Both the position numbers and the translations under genes were made by a program. The notes under the pieces were generated by a model that saw only the letters and a list, made by a program, of their open reading frames with translations, was not told the origin of the DNA and did not search any database. A stretch of 64,000 nucleotides of DNA from Acheta domesticus (taxonomy: Eukaryota; Arthropoda; Insecta; Orthoptera; Gryllidae), in the NCBI GenBank assembly GCA_031308135.1, contig JAHLJT010008756.1, positions 101,573,246-101,637,245 on the forward strand, written 5' to 3'. Within the stretch, counting starts at the first letter, position 1, and the number at the start of each line of letters is the position of its first letter. Shown here in pieces: positions 11,990-22,999 of the stretch.

Positions 11990-12900
11990 GTTAGTTATAT
12001 GAATGTCAGTAGAATGTTTGGCCTTTACCTTCAATACTGTAATGAAATTAATGTTAAACTTCTTTTAATGTCAATGTACAGATCGATTTTCAATAATGAA
12101 TATAATATTGTTTTTGTTACCTAAGTCTGACAGATGCGACTTATGCGAGCAATACGTAATGCCAAATAAAGAGAACCGTGTAACTCAAGAGCTTGTTATG
12201 AAATATGATTCTCACATGTTGAATAAACCTTTATGAGAGATAAAGAAAAAAAGATCGTGAAAGTAACAGGGTTGTTGTATATTTTGACTTGCAAAATGTT
12301 ATTGCACTCCCTCGAGCTAATGCTAGTTGCTTTTTCTATAGACGAAAGTTAAATAAAAAAACGATATTGTGCAGTGTGGCATGAGGTACTCTGTTGTCTT
12401 TATGGGAATGACATTGCCAGTGCAATGATGAAAATAATGTCCAAAATAAGTTTAATATTTCCTGACGTTAGGGGAGTATATTTTGTGGAGTGATTGCTGT
12501 GTTCCTCAAATCAGAAACTCCATTATTTCTTATGCTATTGCCTCTTTCTTATCCAAAAACGAACATGTTGATCAAGTAATAATGGAATTTTCTACTCCTG
12601 GGCATTCATACATACAAGAGATGGATAACATACATTCTAACATTGAGAAGACCTTAAAATTATCCGAAGTTTTGTCACCAATTTCCCTTTAAGAGTTGTT
12701 CTAGCGTCCAATAAAAAATTACCTAATTCTGTGATTCATATATATCATCAAATGACTTTTATGAGTATGACTTTCAAACCCACTCTAAACATTATGACTA
12801 CCAACGCTGCTCCTGAACTTAAGCGCCCCAGCTTCAATTTCATTGTTCAGATTTGCTAACATTGCAATTCAAAACCAATCATGATACTTCAAATCTTGGA
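11990..12900 (+). pseudogene. Decayed transposase (DDE-type, zinc-binding segment, WSDCC..QIRNS motif)
   Basis: Fragments in order and on one strand, in different frames: MNVSRMFGLYLQYCNE (about 12002), then SDRCDLCEQY followed by a KYDSHMLNK segment (about 12125-12235), then VVYFDLQNVIALPRANASC and FFYRRKLN (about 12270-12350), then an open frame at 12483-12692 starting MWSDCCVPQIRNS and containing FSTPGHSYIQEMDNIHS. This order is familiar from transposase-derived insect proteins with an RCDLC zinc segment and a W-S-D-x-C...Q-N-R-N acidic block. Frameshifts and stops separate every block, so it is dead. The superfamily cannot be named from the sequence alone. Confidence 0.65.
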
Positions 12901-13162
12901 ATTTATCATTTTGATAAAGAAATCAAAAGCTGGCAGAGCCAAAGGATTTGTGTCACCTATGCCTAACATCCGCTAGGGAGCAAATGTTGTATAAGGGAAG
13001 AAAAAGTATCAGAGGAGAAGGTGAATGACATAAATTAATGATGAAATGAATTCCTGAATTTGATATAGAGTATTTTAAGACAATTCTATTGTAAGAAGCT
13101 TCTGGATCTGAATTTGTACTGTTATGCTTGGAGACAAAAGATTCTATCTGCATTGTTCAAAG

Positions 13163-13875
13163 GAACCTTTGCGGTCCTCTGTCCCGTGTGGCGGGACACA
13201 GCGTTTTCCTCGTTGCAGACCCTTTAAATCCCCACGTAGCTGGTTGCATCGGTCCGGCGTGCCGAGGCGTAAGAAACTTTACTCGAGTTTCAAATTATTT
13301 TTCGTATTATTACAAACAAAACATTTTAATTTATTTGCCTAATTACTAATACATAATTTTGTAACTTAATGTTTGGTGCGGAGAGCTTCACCTCATTACC
13401 AATAACGCCAGTATATTGCATTGTATGAACGAAGTCCGAGTTATCATTTCTGTCATTTTCTTCACACTCCTCGGAATATCTCGAGAAAATGTTTTTAAAT
13501 TCTTACTTTCCTGAAGAATGTTAACTCTCAGAATTGTCTACCGAATCACACAATTCAAGCTTTGAGAATCTCGAACACTTACTTCTCTATGTCACCATAA
13601 GTTCAACTGCAACCTCGTAAGGAAACTGATTTTAAACAACATAAAATGGGCAAAGTCTGGCTACAATGAAGGAAAATACTGCCTAATCTCTTCTGAAGAT
13701 AATTAGTTGTACAGGAAACGGTGCCATTTACCTGAGTTAAATAATACAGAGTTAAATATAGGTCCCGCCCCACGGGACAAAGGACCAGAACCAGGAATAA
13801 GGAAAGTCCCGTGACGCGGGACATCGGACCACCAGACGAAGAAGACGGAAAAGTGAAAGGACCGCAAAGGGTAAA
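13163..13875. mobile_element. piggyBac-like MITE
   Basis: Terminal inverted repeats CCTTTGCGGTCCTCTGTCCC (left) and, reversed, CCCTTTGCGGTCC (right), with internal inverted GTCCCG...CGGGAC motifs near both ends (13180, 13765, 13815). Starting CCCTTTGCGGTC is typical of piggyBac-like ends, but the TTAA target is degraded on both sides (ggaa / gtaaaa). Nested in the 9889-14061 element. Confidence 0.6.
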
Positions 13876-14227
13876 AATTATTTTAAAAAATTGTATGATG
13901 ATAATTTATTAACAAAATATATTTAGTACACTTGTACATAGCCTGTTAATTCTATAAAATTTCCTTTTCCATTAATTAAAATGTACAGATGGCCTACCAG
14001 AGGGAGCAGACTTGCTCTCCTGAAAAATGACAAAAAGTGTAGATAGAACCCTCTGGCTCTGGGGTCGCGATTTATCGATTCGTTGCCCTAACAACATCTA
14101 TTCTTCGGGATTCTCAACGTCCTGTACGCGCACAATCCCACGTAACTGCATAATTTTTTATACAAAATCCCGTGGTGTTTTCTGGCTTATCATAATAATG
14201 AAGCAGAGGAAGTAATGTATTAATTGT

Positions 14228-15835
14228 ATAAAGTAACTAGTGGTGCTACAGAATGGCACAGACTTTCCCGTATTAGTTTTCTATTTCCTTGGGTCTTTGC
14301 TAGCTATTCGGAATTGCCACTAACTCTTTCTTGCCAGCTGTCATCTATCACCGCCAAAGGCACATTTTTTGTCATTTTCTTAATTTTTCGGTTTCCTGTT
14401 GCTAACCCGGAAATATTAATTTTAGAATATTAAAGAACACGAAAACCTAGTCATAAATGGCAATTTTCTTTTAAAAATTATGTGCCGTTTAAGAGAAAAT
14501 GGCGTTTTAGCGCTACTATAAATGCGAAATTTGAAGCTCATTTTCACAGAAAATGATTGAGTTTTCAAAATACTTTATTTGAAGTTATTTAAATTACAAT
14601 CACAATTATAATAATTTTTACAAATTGCTGGTAATGTGCATATTAAAGATGGGAGAGATCTTTCAAAAAAATTGCAATTATGTAATTTTTGAAAAAACAA
14701 AAAAAAATAACTCAAATAAGCTTTACGTCATATTAAAGAGTGTAATTATCACTATCTGTTACAAAAGTTTCAAGAAAAAAAGTTGCGGCCAGATATGAGA
14801 AAATGGCATTTGAGGCATTTCTGAAAATGCCGAAATTTGAGCTACTTTTCACAGAAAACGGTTATGTTTTCGATAAACTTTACTTGACATTATTTAAGCA
14901 TATATACTCGTAAATATATAATGTGAAAAATCGCCGCTAATGGAAATATTATCGAAGTGAAAAAATGTTAAAAAATTTACATTTTGTAATTTTTGAAAAA
15001 ACCAACCTATAGAGCAATATGGCATTTATGTCATCTGCTAGAGTACATTTACCACTATCCTACCAAAAAGTTTAAAGAAAAAATTTGGAGCCATTTTGAG
15101 AAATCTTGTTTTTGTAATTTTTTAAAATTGCACATATTGCACGAAAACTACTAAAATTTTGACAAAAATATATACGTGACCTTTATGAAAGAACTCAATA
15201 TGTAGAACAAATTTTATTTGAAGAAAAAATGTATCTTCAATTTTGTAGTTGGAGAAAGGACGCCGAAAAAATTCAAACTTTCACAATTTTCGACAATACA
15301 GAGTTATACCGTGAAAATCGGATCTATGCCATGTTAATAAGTGTATTTTACTCTATTCATACAAGAAATGTAAAGAAAAAAATTGGAGCCGTTTTTGAGA
15401 AAATTTTGAAAATCCCCGGGGGGCTTCATATAAAGGTAGAAGAATTTTGAAGAATCTTTTTCAAAATCTCAAAGCTTCGACTAGAATCAGATCGACCGGG
15501 GAATATTTCATTTTGGAAGAAATCATACGTATGGTTTAGGCGCTAGCAGTGTTCACAGACGGACGGACAGACAGAGACGGACGGACGGACAGAAGGACGT
15601 TTTCCTTTCAAATGGGTTTTCGGTATCAAGGACCTAGAAAACAGGGTTTCTGGCTACACCACGTGTTAAGGGATTTTTTTTCTTAATTTAGCAACTGGTT
15701 TGTATCAACTTCTTCGTTTTCACGGCCCGGCAATGAATTTTTTCCGCCGAAAATTGGCCATTTTTTCGCGCAGCATAACTTTCCCTATACTACGTATATC
15801 ACTCCGTGTATACGTACGTATACGGGAAAGTAAAA
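14228..15835 (+). repeat. 1.5-kb repeat family, full-length plus copy
   Basis: Best complete copy. It starts actagtggtgctacagaatg and ends gtatacgtacgtatacggga. Four degenerate internal units are spaced about 300 bp apart, marked by GGAGCCGTTT/GAGAAAATGGCG-like motifs near 14480, 14780, 15080 and 15380. A GACGGAC microsatellite lies at 15553-15600. The right 60 bp can fold: tttccctatacta pairs with gtatacgggaaa. Confidence 0.85.
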
Positions 15836-16330
15836 AGAAATGTATTTGAGCCTTAAACTGAAATACCAAATAACTGATCAACAGACTAAATAGTGTCTGA
15901 GGAAAGTAATGTAAGAAGAAGGAATTTCACTAAAAGCACTACAAGATATGAAATAACTAAAATAAAACAAATGTAAAATTAAGGAAATAATAGTGCAAGT
16001 CACTCGAAATAATGGCACAGGATCACAATGTACATGCACTGTTTAAATGTTGGCGGAATATCCGGAAGTCGTCATTTTCTTGCTGCAAACGTAAATCGAA
16101 ACATGTCACTATTCGTATTATTACAATATATAGAGTAATTTTGGTAATGTTGGCAACAACAATTGCCAACACAAAAGAAATGAAAATACCCTACGACTTT
16201 TTTCAGTACATATGCCTTTACGAAAGTAACATTTTTCAAGAGTTGCGTTTTAGTCCTTATTTTAAGGTGACGAGAACAATAAATCCGATTAACTGCCTAC
16301 GTTTTTCTTATCACCATGTCTCCTATAGTC

Positions 16331-16740
16331 TTCTCGTGACTCGAGAGTGAAGTCGCTCGCCTTTCACCAAAGAGATCCGGGTTCGATTCTTGTATAATCT
16401 CATGTGAAATTTATTCCAACAAAACGAGTTTGGCTGCTTCATAAGGGCTAGTCTAACCCTGTGAAAGGTCCTAAACCCTACCCCTGTCCTTATTCCTTCC
16501 CAATTCTGGCCGCTGGGTAATGACGCAGGAACGCGTAGGAGAGAGGCGCGTACACGGAGATGCTATCTGGCGGTCCTCGTGACAATTGACCGCGACGAGA
16601 CGTGACATATGACGTAGTATTGATGGAGGATTATTCCCAAGCGCAGATTAACGGAGGATAACTCCACAGCGCAATGCGCTCAACGCCCCCAAGGGGCTAG
16701 GAGTCGCGTTGCATCAACTTAGACGCAACAATTTGAAAAA
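16331..16740 (+). mobile_element. tRNA-derived SINE-like element
   Basis: The head resembles a tRNA gene with pol III boxes: an A-box-like gtgaagtcgctcgcc and a B box gggttcgattc at about 16378-16388. A GC-richer body follows to about 16740. It does not fold into an intact tRNA. A different family from the SINE at 30624-31132. Confidence 0.5.
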
Positions 16741-18134
16741 AAAATAATACCGGTGTTGAATCTCCTTCTAACAGACTTTATGGCCATGACTAGGGATGTG
16801 ACAACTTTGTCGACGTGTTCAAAATATCGTTGTCTTTGTAAAATCATCAATGTATTTAACTCGGTTGTTTGAAGCCGTTGTTTTAACATTGATGTGTTGT
16901 GTTCGATGTGTTTACGTGGTCAAAATTTTTAAAATTAAAAAACCCATCATTACAAAATTCTATATTGATTTTCAGATAACCATGAAAATGAGTATCCTTC
17001 AGACCCAAGTGACCAAGGGAGAAAAATAAAGAAAATTTAATTAAACTTGAGAAAGAAACCTGCATTATTTTTTGGATTATCCATGCAGGGTAGAGCACAA
17101 AGGTGATGGGTACTTTAAGGACAACCATTAGTGTTCTTTTCAATGTATAATTGTTTATTCTAACAATAAAAAATTCATAGTGTGGTAAATTGAATTACTA
17201 CATATGTGTACATTTATGAGACTAGTAAGTTAAATAGTTGCAAATTGTACTTCACATTTTATAAAATGTTAAACTAAATTAAGGCAGAAAATATAGTAAT
17301 GGGCACTTTCAAGACTATTGTGGGGCACTCTGTAATATAGTGATGGGCACTCAAAAACGGGAAAAAGCCCAACGAAGTCAAACAGCATTGGTTGAACGCA
17401 ATTGACTTGTTACTGCTGTTTATTAAGCTTCGGTCATTAATAAGTCTAAAACATTTTACATAAAAAATATTTTCGTCGTCTGAATCACTTTCTTCTACAG
17501 AATTCTAGAGGAATGGAATGATTTGCGAAATACCTTTTTGACAGAATTGGCAGAACACATCGTAGTTCTTAAAATTCAATGTGTTTCCACACTGGAAGCA
17601 GCTCTGAAGGAAATACTTCCGTGCACTTTTGGTTGACAGACACATGCTTCTTGTAGATGCCTACAGAAGTGCCTCGGCTGACAAATGTCCTTATTTCTTT
17701 CACCTCCTATAAATGTGTTTAAACCTTTGTGCAGAATTGTCGTGTGTTTTCTTGAGATTGGCCTTTTTATTAGTTTCCGCTAGATGGTGTGTTTTCTGTT
17801 TATAATTCTGCATATCTATTCCTTTAGTGCTATTTCCAAATAACACTCCTCTTATAATTTAGTTGCAGTGATATTGTGGTTATTGCTTTCTTGTTTTGCA
17901 GGCAAACTACTTTACAATTTTTCTTCTTCCTTCTTTCCGTGTTGTCAGGGTCTTTTCTCTTTCTCTCTTCCTTCGCTCTTTTCTTCATTTCCACTTTGTA
18001 TCTGCCTTTCCTTATGAAGGGTTTTCCATTGTCTGGACTTTATCACATACGATATTCACGAAGCATTGCATTCATTTTTTCTTTCTGATATTTCTGGCCA
18101 TATCAGTCTATAAATGTTGGGACATTCGAATGTC

Positions 18135-18800
18135 TCAGAACACTGTTTCTGAGAACGCCAGTGGAGATTGTGTTCTCGGTTGTAGCGTTTCAGGGTTTGG
18201 CGCTGTATTAAAAGGTGCCAATGACTGTTTCACATCTCCTGGCCCTTGACCCGACTGTTTTTCCACATTTAGATGCATGTCCAGGTCAACTACCTCTGAA
18301 TTCATTTCTGCTTCCTCTGAATGTTCTTCACACAAATTGTACAAAACGAAGAATTCCTCGTTGTGTTCTTCTTCCAGTACTTCTTTATTATTTTTGAACT
18401 TTGATACTCTTTCTTCTCCAATAAGGCATAATTTTTCAAACGTCGATAATTATCGACGTTTGAAAAATTATAATTTGTTCTCTGTGTCGTGGTTATAATG
18501 TTTTCGTTATCCACATTTGGTATGACGTTATTGTACATCCGCCTTTGACATTTAGTGAAATTAATACTCTTAAGTCTCTAGGGAAAAATCTACAAGCTCT
18601 AAAACCATTTTGCAAAGTTTCTGGCTGTATTGTGCGCTCTATCTTCTCCAACACCGGAGCGAAATCTTTTCTCGTGAGAGCCTCAGAAGGATGTTCTCGA
18701 CGTTTTCCACGCACTCTTGAGTGGTTGAAATACAGCGAATCTGCTGGTTGGAGAATTCTTGTGGCGTTCGGATACAAATTATTTGTAATTCAGAACAGAC
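18135..18800 (-). pseudogene. Decayed pogo-like transposase, C-terminal part
   Basis: On the minus strand a frame at 18493-18777 begins YPNATRILQPADSLYFN, the conserved 'LYPNATHILQP' segment of pogo-group DDE transposases, and continues to NGFRACRFFPRDLRVL, matching the 'KGFRACGLFPFNPDAV' region. Just upstream in another frame is SEVCSELQII (about 18787-18815), which should directly precede LYPNAT, so there is a frameshift near 18785. The frame at 18302-18538 is interrupted by a perfect 44-bp palindrome (18428-18471). Not functional. Confidence 0.7.
18428..18471. repeat. Perfect 44-bp palindrome
   Basis: Twenty-two bases on each side of the dyad between 18449 and 18450 are exactly reverse-complementary; the centre is cgtcgataattatcgacg. 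Symmetry breaks at 18427/18472. It lies inside the pogo-like pseudogene. Confidence 0.95.
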
Positions 18801-19869
18801 TTCACTCATCTAGAAAGTAAAGTGAGTTTTGTTACAATCCACGAGAGGTAGAGAGAGATTTCCTAGTAAAGAAAATTCCAAACCAAAAGTTTGCAAACTG
18901 AGATCGCTTGAACGAAGGGAAGAAGCCTCAATTACATCAGTAACATATTCATCATAATTAACTGTTCACTGTGAGAACTTTGTCTTCAGTGCGTCTTCAT
19001 ACCTCAAAATCAATGTAATTGATTAATCTGAAGTGGTTTTAATCAATTTTTTTATTTTGTTTGCTTTTAGAGCATTTTAAAAACATTTAAAGATAACTTT
19101 ATTGATAATTTTTGACGAAGTTTTAGGTCATCAAAATCCTTCCCCTAGTGATAACATTTAACCCGAAAACGTTTATTGAGACAGTAATGGGCATGTTCAA
19201 ATTTAAGTGATGGGCACTGTGCCAATCACTGTCCAAAATTGTTCTAAATGTATATTTTCCCTTACCAAGTCAAACAAGGTTCCAAAATTCAATATTAACA
19301 GTACAGCAATGCATAAAAATTAGTTCCTCAAATTGCAGTGATGGACACCCATGCCCATCATTGTCCTGCACGTCAGAAATATTTAGAGTTACGGGCACTA
19401 TCTTTTTTTTGGTTATGACCTGCTCTGAGAAGGTGAAAACACATATTAAAACGTAGATTATAAATCTGGGTACCCTACGCATAGAGCGAACTGCAAATAA
19501 AAACAGACGAATTGACTTAAATCCTTAATAATTGAACACACCTCGGCTAACGAATCCACAAGTTTTCGATGCACAGACGACACGTGGAGCACCTCACTAA
19601 CTATTGAAGTGTACCTACACTCACTGCGAGTTCACATTCAATTCACATTCTGGGATTGCAAACTTAAAGACATACACGACACAGAGATTACATGCAGAGG
19701 GCCTTTCGCTGTTTGAAAATCTTATTATTACCCATCTTACAGTTGCTGTGCCCATCACTGTACTGGTGCCCACGACTGTACCGGTTACCCTAGATAATAA
19801 AAGTTTTGTTAATTGTAGTGATTAGTTTTTAACTTTATTTTGTCAGTTAAGTCTCAATTAAAAACTGGT

Positions 19870-20040
19870 AAACCTGGTTGAGGGGAAAACCCGCTAGTCG
19901 ACGTTAGGTCGGTGCCAGATCTCGCCATCCAGCGGGAAAAAGATCATCGCCATCTCCCGAGAAAACACGCACTACACTTACGAGACTAATGACCTGAGTA
20001 GTTGACGCGTCCGGAAACACGAATCAATCAAAACCTGGTA
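19870..20040 (+). mobile_element. SINE 3' portion (family of 30624-31132)
   Basis: Carries the conserved tail: aaaacccgctagtcgac, gccagatctcgccatccagc, catcgccatctcccgag, cacgcactacacttacgag, ending ggaaacacgaatcaatcaa. The same blocks occur at 52900-53060 and reversed at 30630-30760. The tRNA-like head is missing. Confidence 0.65.
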
Positions 20041-20476
20041 AACGAGATCACTTTCAAATTAAATCCCCCACGTAAACGTCAAAGGTTATTAAACCTGTTT
20101 TAAAGACTTACATGTTTAATAACATCAATGATTTTCGGTCGCCGTTTTATTAACGTGAAGGATTGTTTGCACTGCATAGCGAACAGCAGTCGACATCTCG
20201 ATCTTCTGTCGATGCTCTAGGGCACAAATGTGATTCGAAACTCGAACTGTGCAGGAACATGCGCAGGAAATCGGCAGTGCTGTCGACTGCTGTCGCTTCG
20301 CCGTGCAAATCTCCCTAAGGATGTTTTAATTTTAAACATAGATTTTTTTATTGGCAATGTAGCATCTTTAGTGATGACAGTTCTTCCACCTCTCCAACGA
20401 AGTCAGTTCCACAGTTGCCCGCATGAGCGCGCCGAATGCCATGTGCTTCTTAATCAAGTTCTTCATGTGTCCGCAG

Positions 20477-20583
20477 GCAGCGCCACCGAGCGCCGTCCGT
20501 TACTGGCCGAGGGGACAAGCAGTCTCCCACCGATCGCCAGCCTTGCCCCTCACCATCACCCCGCCTACCATCCACCCGGTTGA
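20477..20583 (+). CDS. Gene A, terminal coding exon
   Basis: The acceptor is ttcatgtgtccgcag (AG at 20475-20476). Joined to 5983-6059 in phase 1 (G|GC), it encodes a 35-residue cytoplasmic tail beginning GSATERRPLLAEGTSSLPP, then a His/Pro/Tyr-rich end HHHPAYHPPG and TGA at 20581. ERRPLL fits the acidic dileucine sorting pattern [DE]xxxL[LI], which suggests endosomal or lysosomal traffic. The ERRxLL...LPP block matches the cytoplasmic exon of gene B, the main evidence that the two are paralogues. The exon is GC-rich against AT-rich flanks, as expected for coding sequence. The intron to 6059 is 14.4 kb and filled with transposons. Function is inferred from family resemblance only. Confidence 0.75.
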
Positions 20584-20924
20584 GCTGGTCCAAAAGGCAA
20601 GTTATTTCCTTTTATTGCTTGTTTGGTTTGTACATGGTTCAGTTTACACTATTTCACATGTATTGTTGACTTACCACTAACTTAAACTGCCCCTTATTAC
20701 ATACATGTAACCACATTTCTGGGGAACTCATATTTGTACCTTTTGCATTAATTAGCGAGTTTTATTTCTTCAATAGACGGAGACATCCTAAATGCTACAT
20801 ATAACAAGGTTTTTTCATTCCTGAATGCCAGATGTCGATTTATCCATGATCGCTAAGTTTGTGAAATGAAAAAGGTCTATCATTTCTGTAATCAATATTT
20901 ATTTTCTGTCTACAGATTATTACT

Positions 20925-21900
20925 TCCCGGAACAATATTCTTACGTATAGTAAAAGAAAGTTAAGAAATGCTGCGCTAAAAAACGGCGGATTTTCCGCAG
21001 AAAACTCGTATTACAGAGCCTTGGTAACGAAAAAGTGGATAAATCCAGTTGCTAAATTAAGAAACAAAATCTACTAACACGTGGTGCAGCCAGAATACCT
21101 GTTTTGTGGGTCCTTGATACCGAAAAACCAATTGAAAGCAAAACGTCTGTCCGTCAATTTGTGAACAACGCTAGCGACTAAATTGTTTAGCCGATTTTCT
21201 CCAAAATTGATATTCTGCGATCGATCTGACAGTTCTCGTGGTCCCTTTAATTTGAAATTGATATTTTAATTTTGGGAGGTGCTTTACATGAAGCACCGGA
21301 GATATTTTCAAAATTTTCAAAAAGTTGGTGCTAACAATTTTGACTAAATTTTGTTGTTGGATAGTCTGAAGGTCATTTAAGAGAATGGCGTAGGTCTCAT
21401 GTTGGTTCAAAACTCTGATTTTTTGAAAATTGAAAAAATTAAAAATGTTTTGGGCATCTTCCTACAACTACAATTATGAAGATACAATATTTTTTTCTTA
21501 ATGAAATGTTCTCATAAAAAAAGGTCTTCAAATAAGGTCACGTTCAATTTTTCAAAAACGTAAGTATTTTTTGCGAAAAGTTTTGTCATAGATATTTTTT
21601 ATTTTCTTTAAACCATGTTTTCATATAAACTGCCCAACGTTTTTTTATTAAATTGGGATCTACGATAGCATAAAGGAAGCTTAAGAACATGGTGCAGGTT
21701 TCATGATCGTTAAAATACCTGATTTGGCAAAAATTTTTTAAAAAATTAAAAAAAGTCGGCGTCTCTCTACAACTACAATTGTGAAGGTACAATTGTTTTT
21801 CCTAATGAAATATGCTCATCGAAAACAGATCTTCAAATAAGGTCATGTTTAATTTTTTGAAAATATGAGTAGTATTTCTATAATTTCGTAACAAACATAA
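20925..21900 (-). repeat. 1.5-kb repeat family, divergent minus copy
   Basis: Opens with a degraded ACGT terminus (tcttacgtatagtaaaagaa), the gttaagaaatgctgcgc block, cggaaaatccgccg, accgaaaaaccaattg and gtctgtccgtcaatttgtgaac, then two internal units (caacttcctacaactacaa near 21460 and ctctacaactacaa near 21765), about 300 bp apart. Belongs to a second subfamily shared with 46440-47340 and 57345-58180. Confidence 0.65.
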
Positions 21901-22410
21901 TAGCTCGCTGCAAATTTACTGCGTTTCAGACAGCCGGATGCTTGGTAAATTAGAATTTGGAATTTTGTATATTATTTATTAGTTCGTTTCTTACATTCGA
22001 CGTTTTGTTATTCATTTAAACATAAATCGGCCCAATTTTAATTATCTCCGATTTGTTGGATTCATCTCCGCCCCGAGTAGCAGAATAACTATTAAAATAT
22101 CGGGAAGATTCACGAAAAACAAGCAAACAGAAAATTAATCGAATATATAAAAATCAATGTTTGTTGGTTCGTGCTTAATGCGCTACCCTACCGTGCATCC
22201 AATTGTGATAAAAATGTGTCAACTTATTGCTTGCACTTGTGGGAAGAACATACCCATAGTACAATTATTGTAACTCCACTATATGGCACTACAGCACAAG
22301 ATGGCGCTTCAGTTTGATACAATTCCCAATTCACGTGAGCTTCATTGTTGCTGGGCGTTATTGTGTGCCGTGGGGCGAGGTCGAGGAGGAAACGAGGAGC
22401 GGGCGGCGCA
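21901..22410. other. Unassigned tract
   Basis: AT-rich, no gene or repeat recognised. Confidence 0.4.
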
Positions 22411-22419
22411 AGTTGAGAG

Positions 22420-22995
22420 GAGAGGGAAAAAGAGAAAGAGGGACAAAGATAGGGTAAACGAGAGAGGGGGAAATGAGAAAGCGAAAGATAGGGAAAATAG
22501 AGAGGGAGAAAATAGAGAGGGAGAAAATAGAGAGAGGGAACATAGAGAGAGAAGGAATAGAGGAATAGAAAAAAGAGGGAACGTAGAGAGAGAAGAAAAC
22601 AGAGGGGGGAAATTGAGAAAAAGAGGAAAATAGAGAGAGAGGGAAAGTAGAGAGAAAGGGAAAATAGAGGGACAAAATAGAGAGAGAAGGAAACAGCGGG
22701 AAAAGAAAGAGAGAGGGAGGGAAAGAGTCAGAGAGTGGGGGAAAAGAGACACAGAAGGAAGATGAGACACAGAGGGGAAGGAGAGACACAGAGGGGAAGA
22801 AGAGTTACAGAGGGGAAGAAGAGACACAGGGGGAAGAAGAGACACAGAGGGGGAAGAGAGACACAGATGGAAAAAGAGTGACAAGAAGGAGTGACAGAGT
22901 GGGGAAAATGAGAGAGGAAGAAAAAGACAGAGGGGAGGGAGAGAAGAGAAAAAGAGACGAGGGGAAAAGAAAGAGAGAGGGGGAGAGGAATATTT
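22420..22995. repeat. Polypurine low-complexity tract
   Basis: About 575 bp of almost pure G/A on the plus strand. Short period repeats include gagggagaaaatagaga (about 22500-22545) and agacacagaggggaagaa (about 22745-22865). All long frames here, including a 219-codon minus frame of Ser/Leu/Pro/Phe, are products of the repeat. Confidence 0.9.
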
Positions 22996-22999
22996 CCTC

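Larger units (their letters stand above)
9889..14061 (+). mobile_element. DNA transposon of unassigned superfamily, with nested insertions
   Basis: The outer ends are matching inverted repeats: CAGAACCAGAGGGTTCTATC at the left and, reversed, CAGAGCCAGAGGGTTCTATC at the right, with further agreement through TTTTTGTCATTT. Between them lies a decayed transposase (about 11990-12900). The span is 4.2 kb but includes a GC-rich block (10240-11430) and a piggyBac-like MITE (about 13163-13875), so the original element was shorter. No convincing TSD was found, so the superfamily is left open. Confidence 0.65.
17085..19790 (-). mobile_element. pogo-like DNA transposon
   Basis: A decayed pogo-like transposase on the minus strand (18135-18800) is bracketed by many copies of a GTGATGGGCAC motif: near 17105, 17301, 17325 and 17343 on the left, and near 19190, 19208, 19340, 19355, 19392, 19749 and 19768 on the right, in both orientations. 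Left (cagggtagagcacaaaggtg) and right (reversed TAGGGTAACC...GTGGGCAC) ends are loosely similar. Boundaries are approximate. Confidence 0.6.

Noticed and set aside
16012..16350. 112-codon plus frame
   Set aside because: No domain, runs into a SINE head at its end, and composition matches AT-rich noise.
16378..16388. tRNA gene
   Set aside because: A pol III B box and loose A box are present, but no intact cloverleaf; same for the heads at 40455-40525 and 54655-54760, which read as SINE parts.
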